Below are positions 39,886 through 53,560 of a DNA stretch of 64,000 bases, in pieces (the stretch's first letter is position 1; every line of letters starts with the position of its first letter). Under the pieces are notes generated by a model that saw only the letters and a list, made by a program, of their open reading frames with translations, made no database searches and was not told the DNA's origin. The position numbers and the translations under genes are program-made. The DNA comes from Pampus argenteus (Eukaryota; Chordata; Actinopteri; Scombriformes; Stromateidae), in NCBI GenBank assembly GCA_036937835.1, contig CM072877.1, positions 5,002,001 through 5,066,000 on the forward strand, written 5' to 3'.

Positions 39886-42800
39886 AGGGGCTTTGTGGAG
39901 GAGAGTGCTGTTAACCCTGCTCAGTCTCTTTTCTCATGGAAATAAATGAGGAGGCCCCTCTAATATACTATAGCAGATATGAGGAGAAAGAGCAGGGTGT
40001 TTGCAGATCATTTAAAACACCTAAAAACTCACCCGTCATTAATATTTTACAATCACGTCCACACTAATGCAGAAAAGTTTTGAAAGAACATCCTTTGTTT
40101 TCCTCTTAGTCATTTTTACCACACATTGCCAGCAATCTCCCATCAAGAGAAACTATTTTTCAAAAATTTTACTGTTTTATTGTGTAAAGGGCTTAAATAA
40201 AACACAGAAATAAAAATCACAGTCTGAAGAAGCAGAATGAAACACTAATCTGCTGAGAACAAGAGGAAGACGCAGCCATGTTTGCCAGAAATACTTGTTT
40301 CATCCAGTGACCTTATCAGATGATGGTGCTGATGCTATCTTTGTCATGTGGAATGTCGGTTTTATAAAACAGGTCCTACTTCTTTTTAACCGCTGTTTTT
40401 TTCAGGGTTAAAAGCTTTTAGCTTGAAAAGCTATAGCATGCTTCATCCTAGTCCCGGGCAAAAACAAAAAGTTTGGTGAGGAATTGTTTACAATGAAAAA
40501 GCAATAGATCTGCATTTTCCAGTAAACTAATAATTTTAAGACTTTTTTTTTTTTTAGATTTGATTGAGTGCAATAATTAAAGCAGAATTAATGATCCTCA
40601 TCTTGTCAACTTGTTTATCTAATGTACCTATATTAACATGAGTACATAATATTTAAATTCCTTAGTTACTCATAGGCATTGAATCCTCAAGTGTCATATG
40701 AATATTAAAGTATCATCTGCATATATGATTATTTTACCACGTTATTTCAACATCCAAGACTTTTCTATGGGGTGCCATCCTACAAGGTTCAGACATTGGC
40801 CCAGTAACTAAATTAGATGACATAAGATGACTAAAATCTATTTAACTTTATCATAGATTATTATTCATACCGATGTTGACAAACTGCTTTCGACTGCCCT
40901 CAGCCATCATCTTTGTCTATTTTTCATCATTTCTTTCTAACGTCTTCCCTGTTTCTCTCATCTTCTTTCTCTTTCAATCTCTCTCTTTTTTCACCTCCAC
41001 ACTATCGTTCACTGCATGGCTTCAACCTGCTACCCATTCTGTGGGAAACAAAACTCGTAGAAATGTGCACATCTTTCTTCCTCTCTTTTTTTTTTCTTCC
41101 TTTCTTTACAACCAACTAATGTTGTAACTGTTTTATCTGTTGTCTTTGTGCTACATGTTTTCTCTGTGGTATATTAGTATATTATTGACAATTTTAAAAT
41201 TGCTTAGCAGATTTGGTGTCAACAGTGAGTGTATACTGTCTACGACTATTTAAATGCAAAATATCTGAATAGTGTCATTAATTATTGTGTTTCATATACG
41301 TTTAAGACATGATTTTACGTTTGTGGGTCAAATACCATTTTAATGGGAATTTGAAAAGTATTATTATTTATTTCGATAAAGGAGTCTTTACAATATGAAG
41401 GTTTCTGGCCCTAGACTTTAGAAACAACAAATTTATATTTTTACTACAATTTGAACTTGTGTATAATATTTTCCCCTGCAGATGTATTCTTTTACAGACA
41501 TGTCATTCATTCTTTTTTTTAAATTGCTCCCAATGAAATAAGATACTAACAGCTGATTTTTAGTCTCTTTACAAAGTACCTTCTGAAAAATAATGTCTTT
41601 ATTTCACTGGTGTTTTATTACATTTATGTGCCTTTTTATGAACTTCTTTTTATATCTCGCTGCATCTCTCCTTATAGAAAATCTTCCTCTCTGCCTTGGG
41701 TTCATTTTTGTGTTTGTTGTCTTTTTAGCTATTTTTCTTTTGGAATTTTAAAGGTTTTGTGAATGTTTTGTTTGCAAATATATAATTACCATATCTGGTT
41801 TACTTCTTTAATTTACTGTAGAGAATGTTGTCCACTAAACTAGATCAAGATTGACCCAGTTTGTAGAACTGCCAAGAACGTTTGCTATAGGTGGCTAAAG
41901 CCAATAATATTATGCTGACAATGACTATATAGATTCTTTGAATAGTAATAATAGATTGAACATACTTATGTAACCTTGTGGGGGTGTAGGTTTGGAGGAA
42001 AATATGACATAGTTATCTGATTTGAGGTAGCATCCTGTCACAGACTTTTATTAGTTTTTACTTTTTTTAAACCATAATCACAATGTTTCCCTAACTTAAC
42101 CATACCATTTATAGTTCCCATGTGCAGATATATGTGCAGAAAGAAATAAGTTTGATATAAACCCAACATGACTGCCTAACGATTATGTTTTTTGTTAACT
42201 TACATATGATGGCTTATTTGTTCTTTTTCTTTGTATGTATTTTCATTTTCTGTTCTTTTTCTTTATTGTAAAAACATTTTCTTCCTTCCGGCTGCTTGAC
42301 TACTTTGTCCCTTCTCCTCTTTTGGCCTTGTATAAGCAGCATTCATATCTTCCTAATCTCTTCCTTCCTTCTTGACTATTTCTCTCCTTTTCTTCCTTTA
42401 CAAGCTGCTGTAACTGCCACAGCCAACACCAGCGCTGCTACCACTGCTGGGGTCCCAGGGGCCCCTGGGGGCCTTCCTCAGGGGGCCCTTGGCTCCCCTA
42501 GCATCGGCCCTGCTACTCATAACATCCACTCAGTCAATGAAGGTACTGACTGAATTGACGGGTACAGCTTAGGAAGAGTCTTGCAGCCATATTCTCTCTT
42601 GAGATACTTATCTTTGTCTTTAGAGATCTTCTGCTTCCTACCTTCCTTCCTTTTCGTGTCTTTCCTTTTGTTCCTTCTCTCCTTCCCATCTATATTTTTT
42701 TTTACTGTCCATTCATATTTCAGTTTTATCTTTGTTCTCTTGACTTTTTACATCATCACAATTCTTCACCCCCTCCACCCAACCCCACCCATCAGTTATT

Positions 42801-45800
42801 AATTTCGCTCTTCCTGTTTCTCTTCTTCTTGGATCTCATCACCTTATTTCTCTTGTCTTGCATCAGTCTTTTGTTTTTCCCTGCAGCCAGTATTAGGTTT
42901 TTTATCTCAGGTGTCTAGCTCCAGTTTGTCTTTGTCCTTGTTTTATTTTACAGCACTGTCTGTCTATTTGTGTATCTGTGCGTCTGTTTGTCTGCTATAG
43001 CTGAGTTCAGTCCACTTTCAAATTACTCAGTTGAAGAAATTGATATTGGGTCACTATATTTGAATGCTGCCAACCACTCAAGTGTTTTTAATATAAATCT
43101 TTTTGTCTATATCCATCAAACAGTTTTTTTTCAATCAATTCCTGTTACAATTCTGCAAAATATGGAAAAAAGGGAGGAATGGATGAATAGTATTAATAAC
43201 ATAATCCAGCACAAAATCAGTAGTACAAACCAAGGTCATATAATATAAATCTTGAATCTGGACCTATGGCTTTCAAGATCATATTCACAATGTCTTTGTC
43301 TGCATTGTTATTTGCAATTTTATGGAAAGTTGGTCGAAAGATCTAATAGGTCAGCAATTGTTTATACTTTAAATCCAAGTTAATAAAATTCACAGCAATT
43401 TCCTAGTGCAGCAACATTTGATGAGAGAAAAGTTGTGTCATCTGCAAACAAGCGGACTCTATTGTAATGTTTGGAACTGATAAATTTGAGAGTGCATTGA
43501 CCACAGTCTCTATGCCTTTGCTCTTTGTCTTGTTTCAGTTGTTGGTTCCTGTGCAGTATAGTGCAGTCCTGCCATTTTATCTGTCTGTCTCCCTGTCTAC
43601 CTGTATTTTCAGTGTGTCTCTGCTCACTGTTTGCATGCTTGCTATTTCTACTTGATGGTGTCACTGAAAACACCTTAGCAACAAAAAATAACTCAACCAA
43701 ATCCAAAGAAACTTAACTTGAGGTTAGCAACAACTTAAATGTTCACTCCTTTGACGTATAGCTGTCCCTCTGTTTTCACTGAGTGCACATCCATCTGACA
43801 CTGTGTTCATAAATTTTGAAGAGGAATACATTGTAAATGTTGCATTTTGAAGTTACAAATGGGAAGGAATGTTTTTTTTTATTATTTTTATTTTTTGTAA
43901 ATCAACTTTTGGGTGTCCGTCAGGGTTAATGCTGTTTTTTTTTTTTTTTTTTACATTTCTTTATTTTTATGTTTTTTAACAGGATGTTTGCTTTTGCCAT
44001 GGAGGCCTACTGCCCAGTCCACCCATACAATGAATGTGTTCTAATTTAAACAACTATTTTTATAGGAAGATCTATAATCAACTGTCTTTTAAAGCTGATA
44101 ATGTTTAGTTTTCAGACAGGATTATTTTTTATATAGTTTCATGATGGAAAATGGCAAGCATGCACACAGGCGCTCATTTCTTCCCAGTACATGTAAGAAT
44201 ATTTAATCTAAAATCACTTCTAAACACCAACAAATATGTCAACAGAGTTTTAAATTGGTAAGTAGTGGTGACAAGATTAGTTATGGGTAGCAGCAAAAGT
44301 AGTAGTAATAGCAGTAATAGAAGTAGTATAAATAGTAGCGGCAGCAGTTGCTTTAGAAGCCACAGGAAAGGTTATCAGCAGCAAGCATAACACTTGTTAG
44401 CAGCAGCAGCAATAGTAGTTAGCAGTAGGAATGATCTGGAATAATAGAAGGTATTTAAATAGATCAATCTTATGTGTCTGACAAAATTCAAGATGATTTC
44501 AAATTCTATGGTAAATGGTTGCACTGTTAATTACTTTTAGCCTTTAATTTGTATTGTTTATCTGCAACTTTTTATTCTGCTGTCTTGGCTGGGTCTTCCT
44601 GACAAAAGAGGTGTCCAACCTCAATTCGACACACTTGGTCGCAGGAGTAGTTGTTAGCAGCAACAGCAATAAAAGTAGTTGCTTTCCATTTTTTAACATT
44701 TGATGTCTCTGCAAAACAGTGATGAATATGTTGCAACTAGAGATTGACTGGTTATTCTTTTCTGCCAGTACCGAGACAAGTGGTGATTACGGTCCTCTGC
44801 TTATTTGACAAAATATTTTAGAAGTATATTCTAGTCTGGTGAAATATCTTCGCAATAAATCTGTCAACCTCTTCATAGAAAGTTCCTGGATGCAGTATGT
44901 GTGTAAAACACCTAATGGTTTGAATTTTCCCTGTATGTATATATGAATGCCAGAGGTAAGTCTACATGGTGCCCCTGGCAAAGAAATTTTTATGGAATTT
45001 CTTTGCTGCAGTCATTTAGTGTCCATCATACATGCACATTTTTGCATACATGTATTATCTCTACAAACCATATATTGAACTAATATATGTGAATAGGGTG
45101 CTTGGTTTATGTTGAGTATCAGCAAGTAAACCTCTCAACCCATGTTTTGTCACAGACGTGTAAAAGCTGGTGTATATTTCTCTGGTGTTTGGTGTAAAAT
45201 ATAAATATATGCCATAACTGATACAGCTGGGATATGAGCCCTGTTAAAGTGATACCAAGACATTTTGAATGTTTGAAGTTTTCTTCATCATTCAGTCAGG
45301 AATGAGAAAAAGAGTTGTGTACTTGTAGCACCTGTTGTTTGTTCTGAAAACCTATGAGTTTTTTGTTGTTGTTGTTTTTTTGCTTTAAAGTAAAATTCTC
45401 CACTCTAATGCAGTGTTGCTGAATACAATAAAAAACTTAACTTCATTATGCCAGGGTATCGTTATGAGGCTTTTGTTGATCCACCAGGCAGTGCTGTATA
45501 TCTGTTGTTTACCTGTGAAACTCCATCCAACATACTCAGGCTCTGGTTAGCAGAAACAATAACTTTGTTCTAACCAAGACTGCATATAATATTCAAAATG
45601 TCAATAATACTCTCATCCTGTGTTTAACTGTTGTTGCTGTGGTCTATAAGGACTGTATAAGTGCAAAGTCAGTATGTGTGTGTGTATGTGTAAGAATGTG
45701 AGTAACTCGCTGCTGTCATATGGAAAAAAATAGTTTTTTCAGGCTGAATGGTCAACTTTAAAAAATTGTGACTTAAACATTCTTAGAGAAATTTCAGAAA

Positions 45801-46435
45801 TGTAATGTAAGGTGATGCAAAGTGTCAGTCAGTATTTTCACTTTTCACCATGATTGCAATGTCAGATGATTTATTTAACCCTTAGGTCTATTATCTTAAG
45901 ATAGCTTCACTATCTTACATTATCTATAATAACTATTGATCAGGAGTCCAATGAAGTTACCTGTAGATATTTCTGGTACCCAGAGAATGAATCCAAATTA
46001 TTGGTGAAATTCCCTAAACACTTCTCTAGTGCCACCAGTGGTACAAAGCTTCCACTTGTACTCAAAAAAAAAATATATGAAAAAGCAAAATTAGTAACTT
46101 AGACTACTAAGAAAAGCTAAATCATCAGAATGTTGTTTGTTCTGTCCAATACCTTTCATGATGTGTTTAACATGAGAAGAAAAAGGTGTTTTTACATGAC
46201 AGCAGTGAGGTCTGTGTATGAGCACATGTGAGACGTTATATATAGAATTATCTACTGGCCCTCCCTGGAGTCTTTTCTGACTCTCTGTGTGTGTGTGTGT
46301 GTGTATGCATGCAGGTTGGAGCCAGCTGGCAGCCATGCACTGTGTGATGCTCCCTGACCTCCTGGGCCTGGACAAGTTTAGACCTCCTCTGCTGGAGATG
46401 CTAGCGAGGAGATGGCAGGACCGCTGTCTGGAGGT

Positions 46436-46475
<40 letters not shown>

Positions 46476-49400
46476 CACTGAACATACAAATGTTTTACTG
46501 CAAAACATTAAGTGCAGAAGTATTGAATTTGCCTTTCCAACAATTAACCATCCAGAATGAACCATGTCATTTTTGATGAAGCAAAAAATATGGACAATTG
46601 AAAACAAAAATCCAGCATGACTACCAACATGGCTGCTAATCCTCTATAGAAGATTATAAAAATATATTCCATTATAACCAACCCTGTGTGTGGTTTTAGG
46701 TTCGAGAAGCAGCACAAGCTCTACTATTGGCTGAGTTGAGAAGGATTGGCCAATCAGGGCGTAAGGATGCCATCGACATGTGGGCTCCCTACCTTCCTCA
46801 GTATGTGGACACTGTCAGCTCCCGTAAGTTCCTTATACTGCTGTATATCTGAATATATGTGTTAGTTCGTCTTTTGTGTGTGTCACCGCTCACATAATCT
46901 AAAATAGGGGTGTCCAAACTATGGCCCGCGGGCCACATCAGAGCTACACATCGCACACTGGTACCGAACAAACACAGAAATTTAAGCAAATTGCAGCTAG
47001 CCTGCAAGCTCAACAACATGGTAACAAAATACAGGAAAACACCACAACAGCAAGCTATGAAGTAGCTAAACTTATTGTCCAGCAGGGCAAACCGTTCTCA
47101 CACGGTGAATTTATAAAGCAGTGCCTCATCGAGGTCACAGAAATAATGTGCCCAGAAAAAGTGCTGGATTTCAACAACGTGAGCTTATTCAGAAATACAG
47201 TGGTGCGGAGAATCGAGGACTTGTCAGCTAACTTAAAACTTCAGCTGAGCAACAAAGCTTGTGCTTTTACCCGATAGCATGCGATGAGAGTACAGATGCT
47301 ACAGACACCGCGCAGCTGTTCATTTTTTTTGCTGGGAGTAGATGATAATTTTTGCTGTACGGAGGAGATATTTTTGAAGCTGTGTCAGAGGCAGTTGAAA
47401 AAGATGAGGCTTAAATGGGCCAAGCTCTGTGGAGGAACAACGGATGGAGCTCCGGCCATAACGGGCGAGCGCAAAGGAATGACATCGATGGTGTGGGCCA
47501 AGGTAAAAGAGAGCGGAGGTGAGGCTGTTAGGATGAACTGTACAATCCACCAAGAAGCACTGTGTGCCAAGACTGTCCAGCTGGCCGATGTGATGAACAC
47601 TGTTGTAAAAACTCTCTGAACATAATTCCGAGATAGAGGACTGTACCACAGAGAATTTCAAGCTTTCTTATCAGATGTGGATGCTGAATACGAGGATGTA
47701 CTCTACCACTCTGAGGTGCGGCTCTGTGCTGCAGCGGTTTTATTCGCTAAGATCAGAAGTCAACCAGTTTTTGAAAGAGAAGGGACGACCACTTCATGAA
47801 CTGAGTGACCCTCTGTGGCTAGCAGACCTAGCATTTGTTTGAAAAACAAATCAAGCTGTTTTCGACCTCCTTCCCGGTGGATGCAGAAGAATTGGAAGAG
47901 AGTCTGCAGTTATGACCGTCTTGAGTAAGACAGTGAAGTGGGTGTCTTCCACAGAAGAGAGATTTTCATATCAAAGACACTGACTTTTGAATATACTGAC
48001 TTGATGTGTCTAACTCAGGCTGCTAAAGCCTCAAAATAATCTCCAGCTAAACTTTCAAATGTATTTTTGCACAGAGTGAGAACTGGATTTTGACTTCAAA
48101 AACAATGCACAGAACGAGAAATTAGGACCCTGTGTTTTAACATGTTCCACATGATGGTTACAATAGTTGACCATGTTATCAAGCATGTTAGCATGCTGAC
48201 AATATTAACTAGTATCAAGTAACTGAAAGCTAAGTTTGTTTCACTTCATTCATTCAGTTTGACACTGTGCTCATGTTAACCGGCTTCTGTTTGGGAGCGG
48301 CGCTTGTTTTGTGTGTTTTGCCCCTAATCAGTAGTGAGTGACGCATCCATCCCGCAACATAATTACCAGTTGACACAGGAGGGTGGTATCGGTTGCCAGA
48401 AGCAGTTTACATAATGCTTTTCGTATTGATTAAACAAAAACGGCAATGTTTAGGTGTTCATTTTTCTGTCACTATTTTTCATGGGTGTAGCTAAACGGCG
48501 AGCAAGCTATGTGTAAAGATGATGTTTCCATTCTTGATCCCGTCTATAAAGCTCTGATTGGTTTATAAGGAAACAACAATCCGTCATACTATCCATCTCT
48601 CTATCTCTTTCCCTTTCTATATTTTCCATCACTCTCTCTCTCTGTCTGCTTCCCTGTATATTCCCTGGTCTCTCTCCCTCTGTCTATAGTTAGACCTGCT
48701 GATGGGAAGAAAGGTGAATCTCCACCTTCTTTACTAGAAACAGTCTTCTGTAATGCTGTGTGTGTGTGTGTGCGTGCGTTCAGGAGTCGCCCTGTGGTTG
48801 CTGAGGATGCTGGGGAGTTTCTCAGGGGAACAGTTGCCATGGAAACGGGCACCGGTCAGTGTTGTGTTACCACAGCAGTACCGCAGGCAGGGAAGGTGGG
48901 GGAGTGATGGACCGGTGACCTCAGGGGACGAGGGAGGATGGCGGGGGGGAGGGAACACAGAGAGAGAGAGAGATAGAGCGAGGTTAAAGGGTCATTGAAT
49001 TTGATCTGAGTGCAGCACAGCAGGAACAGACAGAAAGATGACTCCTGCTGGTCCTGGAAATCCTGGAATATTATGGGGAAGTCAGGGAATGTGTTGAATC
49101 CTCTGGAGTCCTTTTAACCTTAAACCTGTGCTTCAGTCTTTCTATTGTTAAACACCATCTATCCACATATATTGAAAACACAAGCCAACCCTTTTCCTTC
49201 TTATAAAACAGGGTGTGTCTACATTTTCTGGTCTAGGACCTCCCAGCACTATATGGCAGTAACGGGGCTCCGAATGATGCCGTCAATGTTTGCCTCACAA
49301 AGTACTGTGGCTGCAGTCAACAAGGATCCAATTAATTTATTAATAATTAATTTTTCTATCTTTCAATATTTAAATCAGGTTTTCCTGGCACTAAGTGCAT

Positions 49401-52400
49401 TCCCACAGTTAATCCAAATAAATGTGAGAGCCCTGTTGTGAGAACGACATTTACATTTTTTTCCATCAGTACTAACATTTCCAGGTTGAGAATTGTGGCA
49501 TCAGTGGTATCTAAGCACTGCTGATAATTAGAGATGTACAGTAGCTGATAACATTTACAACATATACACGGCTGGAAATGTGTGTGATTTGTAACCACAG
49601 CCTATAGAGAGTACACTTCACTGAACACCCCAGAGAAAAGTCGAGTCATATGTTTCTTTGTAGCGCAACACTGTGTCTACGCAGGAGTAGCAGCAACTTC
49701 AGTCCTCCGTCTGTGCCTGTACAGGATGTGTTCAGGCACAGTGGCAGAGTGTAGGTCACCTGTGTTTTGGCATTGCTCAGAGCCAAACATACAATCACTG
49801 TTGTTAGTTAAGTGAGTCCTCCAGCTGTCTGGAGGACTATGGAGTGAGATGAAAAGCAGAGTACGAATCAGGGTAGGGTTTTCAGAGGAAAAAACAGACC
49901 AGTTTACATTCAGTAATAAAACTATAATGTCAGTCAGTCATAGCTTTTGGTTTTCAGCGTAAAATAAACATACTACTATACTATATTTTATTCTCTACTG
50001 TACAATACGTGTCACACACTCCATGAGATGTTTAACATACTGCGAGTGGTGTACTTGGTCTTATTTGACATTGTTGACACATAATAGGCACTCTGTAGTC
50101 GTCTTGAACGTTTCTCTCTCTCCTTCTCTCTTAGCTCCTCCACTCCAGCACCAGCGTTGTTTGGTGTTTGAATGAATACACCTGTATTTATCCATTAGCT
50201 TTTAGTGCAGGGGAAATGTCACCGAGTCAGTGACACATCCCCACTGCCGCAGACAACACACACACGCACACATACACACACACAAGCAGCAGTGGCTATG
50301 GCTGACCTTTCAGCTCTCCTGGAAGTGTTTAAAAGGCTTTAACACAAAGGAAACAGGGTGAGCTGGAGATGTTAACTGGTACTCAGAAGGATAGAGAGAG
50401 AAATAAACTGTCCACACTAACCCCCCGTCATCACGGCTATGTGTCCAATTATCATAAAGGAGCAGTTCAGCATTTTAGAAAATGCATATATTCACTTTCT
50501 TCAGAATGAGATGAGAAAATTAATATTGCTGGTGTCAGTAGTTAGCCTAGCTTAGTGTAAAGACTGCAAGTGCAGGCAACAGTCTGATTCAGTCCAAAGT
50601 TAAAACGAAAATACTTCTACCATCTTCTCTAAAGCTCACTAGTTAACGCAGAATAATGTCTTTGCAAACTTCCAGGTGCACTGATCAATTCCCGTAACCC
50701 CCACTAGCCAGACACGCTGCACAGAAGTATGAAGAAACAATAAAACATGAGTGTCAAGCTTTAATCTTTGGGGTGGAAGACTTCCAGAGCTGCAGGGGGC
50801 AGAGGGAGCAGTGGAAACCCAGGAGAGAGCGTGCGAGGCTGGGCAGGGAGAAAGAGTCAACCTCAACACACTCATATTCCCACACACTTGATTAAACAAA
50901 GCCTCCATCATTGTTCGCACTCACACACGCATGAACACACACAGTTTTAAGGGTCAAACTGTGTGTGTGAGTGTGTGTGAGTGTGAGGCAGCTGTTTCTT
51001 TGATCACTGAACAGCAGTCACCATTTCTTTTCTCTCTCCTCTGCTTTTAGTTTACCTTGATCGTCCAATCCTTTTTCCCCCCTCATCATCCTGCTGTTGC
51101 TAAAGCCTCACCTCCTCTTCATTGGTTTTTGTCATTCTTTCCTCTAATCTCCTCTTCCTCACTTTTTTTTCTTTTCACATCTGTCCCTCCTCTTCCTCTT
51201 CTTTTCCTTCTACTTGTTTTTTTTCACCACCTCCTCTTTCCTGCGCTTTCTCTTCTTCTTCTTCCTCCTCCTCTTCACTATTCTTACTTTTCATTCACCA
51301 GTTTTGCTTTCTCTCTTTGCTTTCTATCCCTTTATTTCCCTCTCTCCTATCTTTCCTACATCTTCCCTCCTCCCTTTCCCTTTTTGTTATTTCCTTCCTT
51401 CCCTCTTTGCTGGGTGGATAGAGGTGAAGTTGACATGGAAAATCGATTATAAATAGAAACGTGATAGAAATAGCAGACACGGTAATCGGTCAGAGGTTTT
51501 CCCGCTTGTCTTAAATAGAAAAATAAGAACAATACAGGATAAAATGTGTGCCTAATGGTGAAACTCTAAACAAGAATAATTGGAAAATAATACATAAAAC
51601 TGATCCACCTCATCATATCTTATTAATCTTTAATCAATTATCAAATCTTGAATTTACTGAGGGGAAAAAAGCACAAAAACAAATTCCCAAAAGGAAGAAG
51701 TGGAAGGCAAGTGTGTGTCTTAAGCAGAGAGAGCAACAGACAGAAGAGTGGAGGAGGAGGTCCTGGAGGTTAACAAGGCATGCTGGGAGCTATGTGTCAT
51801 GGCTGACATGACAAGCTTGACCTTGGAGCAGGGCAAAACGCCTCCTTCCCCTCCCCCTTCCTCCCCTCCACCACCTCCTCATCCACCCATTTTCCACTGA
51901 GCTCCATCTCTTCCTTTCCTTCATCAGCTCCTGTATCTCTTTCTCATTCCCCTCAAACAGGACAGTTGAGTTATATGTTGAAGGCCTGGCCGGTATCTTT
52001 ACGTAGCCAGGTAGAAAGTAAAAGATCCTGCCACAGACCTGCAGTTAATGTTTCTGTTGTTTTTGTTTAGTTTAGTTTCCCTAACCTGAACCATGCTATG
52101 CCACAATAATGTAAACATTTAACGTAATCCAGGTTATTATCAACATTCCCATCAGACTGATGACTTGAGATTCACGTCCTGCATGTTGATGGATTTCAGT
52201 CCTTGCTGATTTTGGTGACACCTGTGATTACCATGGTAACAGCGATTGTGGTTGAATGCTATTGAACAGCAACAGAAGAGCGACTGGTTTGTCCGTTTAC
52301 AGTTCAGCCAAACACACTCAATAACGCTACAGTGCAGGTAGTTTCCTACACAAACAGTGTGTCACGGTAAAGTTTGTTACGTTGCTGAGGAGTCGCAGGT

Positions 52401-53519
52401 GTGCAGCTCTTCACCTCACAGTGGCTGCTGCTTCGTGTCCCATTAGTCCCTCACAACAATTTAAAATGATCCATCGATTGGGGAAAAAAAAAAAAAGTAT
52501 TTTCAACATTTTTTGCCAATACAAATGTGTGTTCCTCTGGCTGCTTTACAATAAAAGTCATCCTGTTTAGGCGGTTGAAGGCTTTTAATGTGAATCAGCC
52601 GCTGCAGGACGTTCCTTTTTGCTGTAGCAGTAACTTAATTCAGCTCTTGTACTGTTTAAAGAGAGAGAACAGTGAGGATGACATAAATGAGATACAATTG
52701 CACTGGATTACATGCATCATTTTCCTGAATCCAGCATGGTAATTGGTGTACCCTGCCATTACCAATACAAACTCCTATGTAGAGGCATACTTACTAAATG
52801 TAAATACATTAAAGGACTATTACAGAAAGAATGCTGACCATAAATAGATATCAAATGATGGTGTGTGTTTGTACATATATTCCTATGTAGTAAATTATAT
52901 ATTTGTAGCTTTTCTTTGTTGCGTAGTATAATTCTGATCATCTGCATTGTCATTCTGCTTTTAGTACTTCTGTCTGCTCTGTACATACGTATCTATCACA
53001 TGTCCGTCCAAGGAGAAGGATCCCTCTTCTGTTCTTCCTGAGGCATCTCCCTTTTTTCCTCATGTGTCATAGCAATGTCTCGTCAGAATCAATGGTCTAA
53101 GGATATAGAGGATGTTGTGTAATGTATTGGACTTGATAAAGCTGACATGATCCAGACTCGGTGAACACGGTGACGTCTGGCCGCCACTCAGAAAATGTAC
53201 AACATTCAGTTGATTTTTCATTTGTATTTTGTTGTTTTGCTTTGGTACTAAAACACTGTTGTGTTTAGTGTAAAGAAAAAGAAAGAGAGAGAGAGAGAGA
53301 TGTACTTATGCTAAAACATCAGTTGGGCTTTTTATCCAATCACAGCAGAGCATTAGTTATGTTTTAATTAAGTTCAATTACATTTTTATCAATGTAAACT
53401 ATGAGACCGATAATCAACAACCCCTGTGTATCAGCCTCTGTGTGTGTCTGTGTGTGTCTGTGTGTGTCTGTGTGTGTCTGTGTGTGACTGTGTGTGCTGT
53501 TCAGAGTCATTATGTTGAG

Positions 53520-53560
<41 letters not shown>

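Larger units (their letters stand above)
38678..42404 (+). other. WDR7: WDR7 intron between coding exons 18 and 19 (3.7 kb)
   Basis: Carries (CA)16 at 39524-39556, (GT)33 at 39819-39884, a relic RT motif at 40700-40723 (minus) and pyrimidine-rich stretches at about 40900-41100. Otherwise AT-rich with no exon recognised. Confidence 0.7.

Noticed and set aside
47284..47619. 111-residue ORF as a possible domesticated transposase gene
   Set aside because: Flanking pieces of the same transposase lie in other frames with stops and a lost right end, so it is a relic rather than a gene.
51057..51452. 131-residue Ser/Leu/Phe-rich ORF resembling a membrane protein
   Set aside because: Direct product of the pyrimidine tract; the three forward frames are all similarly open.
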